A stretch of 61,675 nt of DNA from Thioalkalivibrio sp. ALE14 (lineage in GTDB: Bacteria; Pseudomonadota; Gammaproteobacteria; Ectothiorhodospirales; Ectothiorhodospiraceae), in NCBI RefSeq assembly GCF_000376845.1, contig NZ_AQXY01000019.1, positions 1 through 61,675 of the forward strand, read 5' to 3'. The notes beneath the pieces were generated by a model. The model saw only the letters and a list, made by a program, of their open reading frames with translations. It ran no database searches and was not told the DNA's origin. Positions 61,383-61,675 of the stretch are shown here, in pieces; within the stretch, counting starts at the first letter, position 1; the number at the start of each line of letters is the position of its first letter. The position numbers and the translations under genes are program-made.

Positions 61383-61675
61383 TGAAGTGGTCCAATGACA
61401 GCGGACACCCCAGTTAAGCCACACTAGATGGGTAACTGGAGGTGAATGTGAGCAAGCAGAGACGAGCGCGATACAGCCGGGAGTTCAAGGCCAACGCGAT
61501 TGCGATGGTCGAGAGCCAGGGCTATGGCTGCACGGAGGCGGCCCGGCGGCTCGGGATCAACCGGAGCATGCTGTCCCGCTGGCAGCGTGAGGCGCGGCGC
61601 AAGGCGGCCGGCGAAGCCGTTACTGAGCCGGCCTCGAACGGTCAGGAACAGGAGTTGCGGCGGCTGCGCGAGGAG
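61383..61675 (+). mobile_element. Right partial IS3-family element
   Basis: The element begins TGAAGTGGTCCAATGACAGC at 61383, identical over 95 bases to the inverted left copy, and runs off the window end. It was inserted exactly at the edge of a perfect palindrome (61364-61382). Confidence 0.9.
61448..61675 (+). CDS. IS3-family transposase OrfA (truncated by window end)
   Basis: Seventy-six residues are visible from the GTG at 61448, with GGAGGTG upstream; an ATG at 61446 would stop at once (ATG TGA). 'YSREFKANAIAMVESQG' and 'CTEAARRLGINRSMLSRWQ' form the HTH_Tnp_1 domain that binds the terminal repeats. A leucine-zipper-like helix starts at the end ('ELRRLREE'), as expected in IS3 OrfA. 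The downstream OrfB integrase is outside the window. Confidence 0.9.
   Translation, partial: MSKQRRARYSREFKANAIAMVESQGYGCTEAARRLGINRSMLSRWQREARRKAAGEAVTEPASNGQEQELRRLREE

Noticed and set aside
61147-61398. An 83-codon frame crossing the IS boundary
   Set aside because: It includes hairpins, a terminator and the IS end, has no SD and no family resemblance, so it is a chance frame.

Overview
This 61.7 kb window looks like one contig of a GC-rich gammaproteobacterium. The gene set (DsrE-family sulfur protein, RoxA, MnmA/MnmC, c-di-GMP enzymes, a MotA/MotB pair) and the protein sequences suggest an Ectothiorhodospiraceae-like sulfur oxidiser such as Thioalkalivibrio. That placement is inference from protein character; no marker gene here proves it. 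Much of the order follows conserved gammaproteobacterial synteny: infA-clpA-clpS, icd-nudJ-mnmA-hflD-(purB)-roxA, and fabD-fabG-acpP-fabF-pabC-mltG-tmk-holB-pilZ.

Both ends lie inside copies of the same IS3-family element in opposite orientation: bases 1-95 are the exact reverse complement of 61383-61477. The contig was therefore probably cut at a repeat by assembly.

Bases 83-7190, up to a tRNA-Asn, hold the one clearly accessory region. It is a compact phage-satellite-like island: a gene interrupted by the IS, an AlpA/excisionase-type HTH protein, a D5-like helicase/ATPase, an iteron-like repeat cluster that may be a replication origin, a terminase-small-subunit-like HTH protein, and a fused HK97-type prohead protease/major capsid protein. 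A convergent pair of small genes lies next to the tRNA. No portal, large terminase, connector, tail, lysis gene or integrase is visible, so it appears to be a capsid-only satellite or the decayed remnant of a larger one.

Bases 7350-19068 are mostly housekeeping: an aspartate aminotransferase-like gene, uvrB, nagZ, a dsrE-like gene, purine salvage (hpt plus methylthioinosine phosphorylase), a small AT-richer orphan gene with its own operator-like palindrome, bioA, a KamA-like radical SAM gene, a class V aminotransferase and pilZ. Bases 19169-27671 are a leftward fatty-acid/folate/wall/replication operon, interrupted between holB and tmk by a 168 bp palindromic MITE-like element. Bases 27882-34582 carry infA, clpAS, icd, nudJ, mnmA and hflD. 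Bases 34599-43509 hold acnA, an HDOD gene and a GGDEF/EAL gene, fumC and purB, so three TCA-cycle genes lie close together.

Bases 43523-56273 contain roxA, dusA, glutamate dehydrogenase, a leucyl aminopeptidase, a two-gene ABC exporter, an M23 endopeptidase, mnmC and a membrane diguanylate cyclase that overlaps mnmC tail to tail. After a tRNA-Leu come an M48 protease with an unusual C-terminal extension, lemA and motA/motB. A repeat-rich intergenic region of about 420 bp then leads to the right-hand IS copy.
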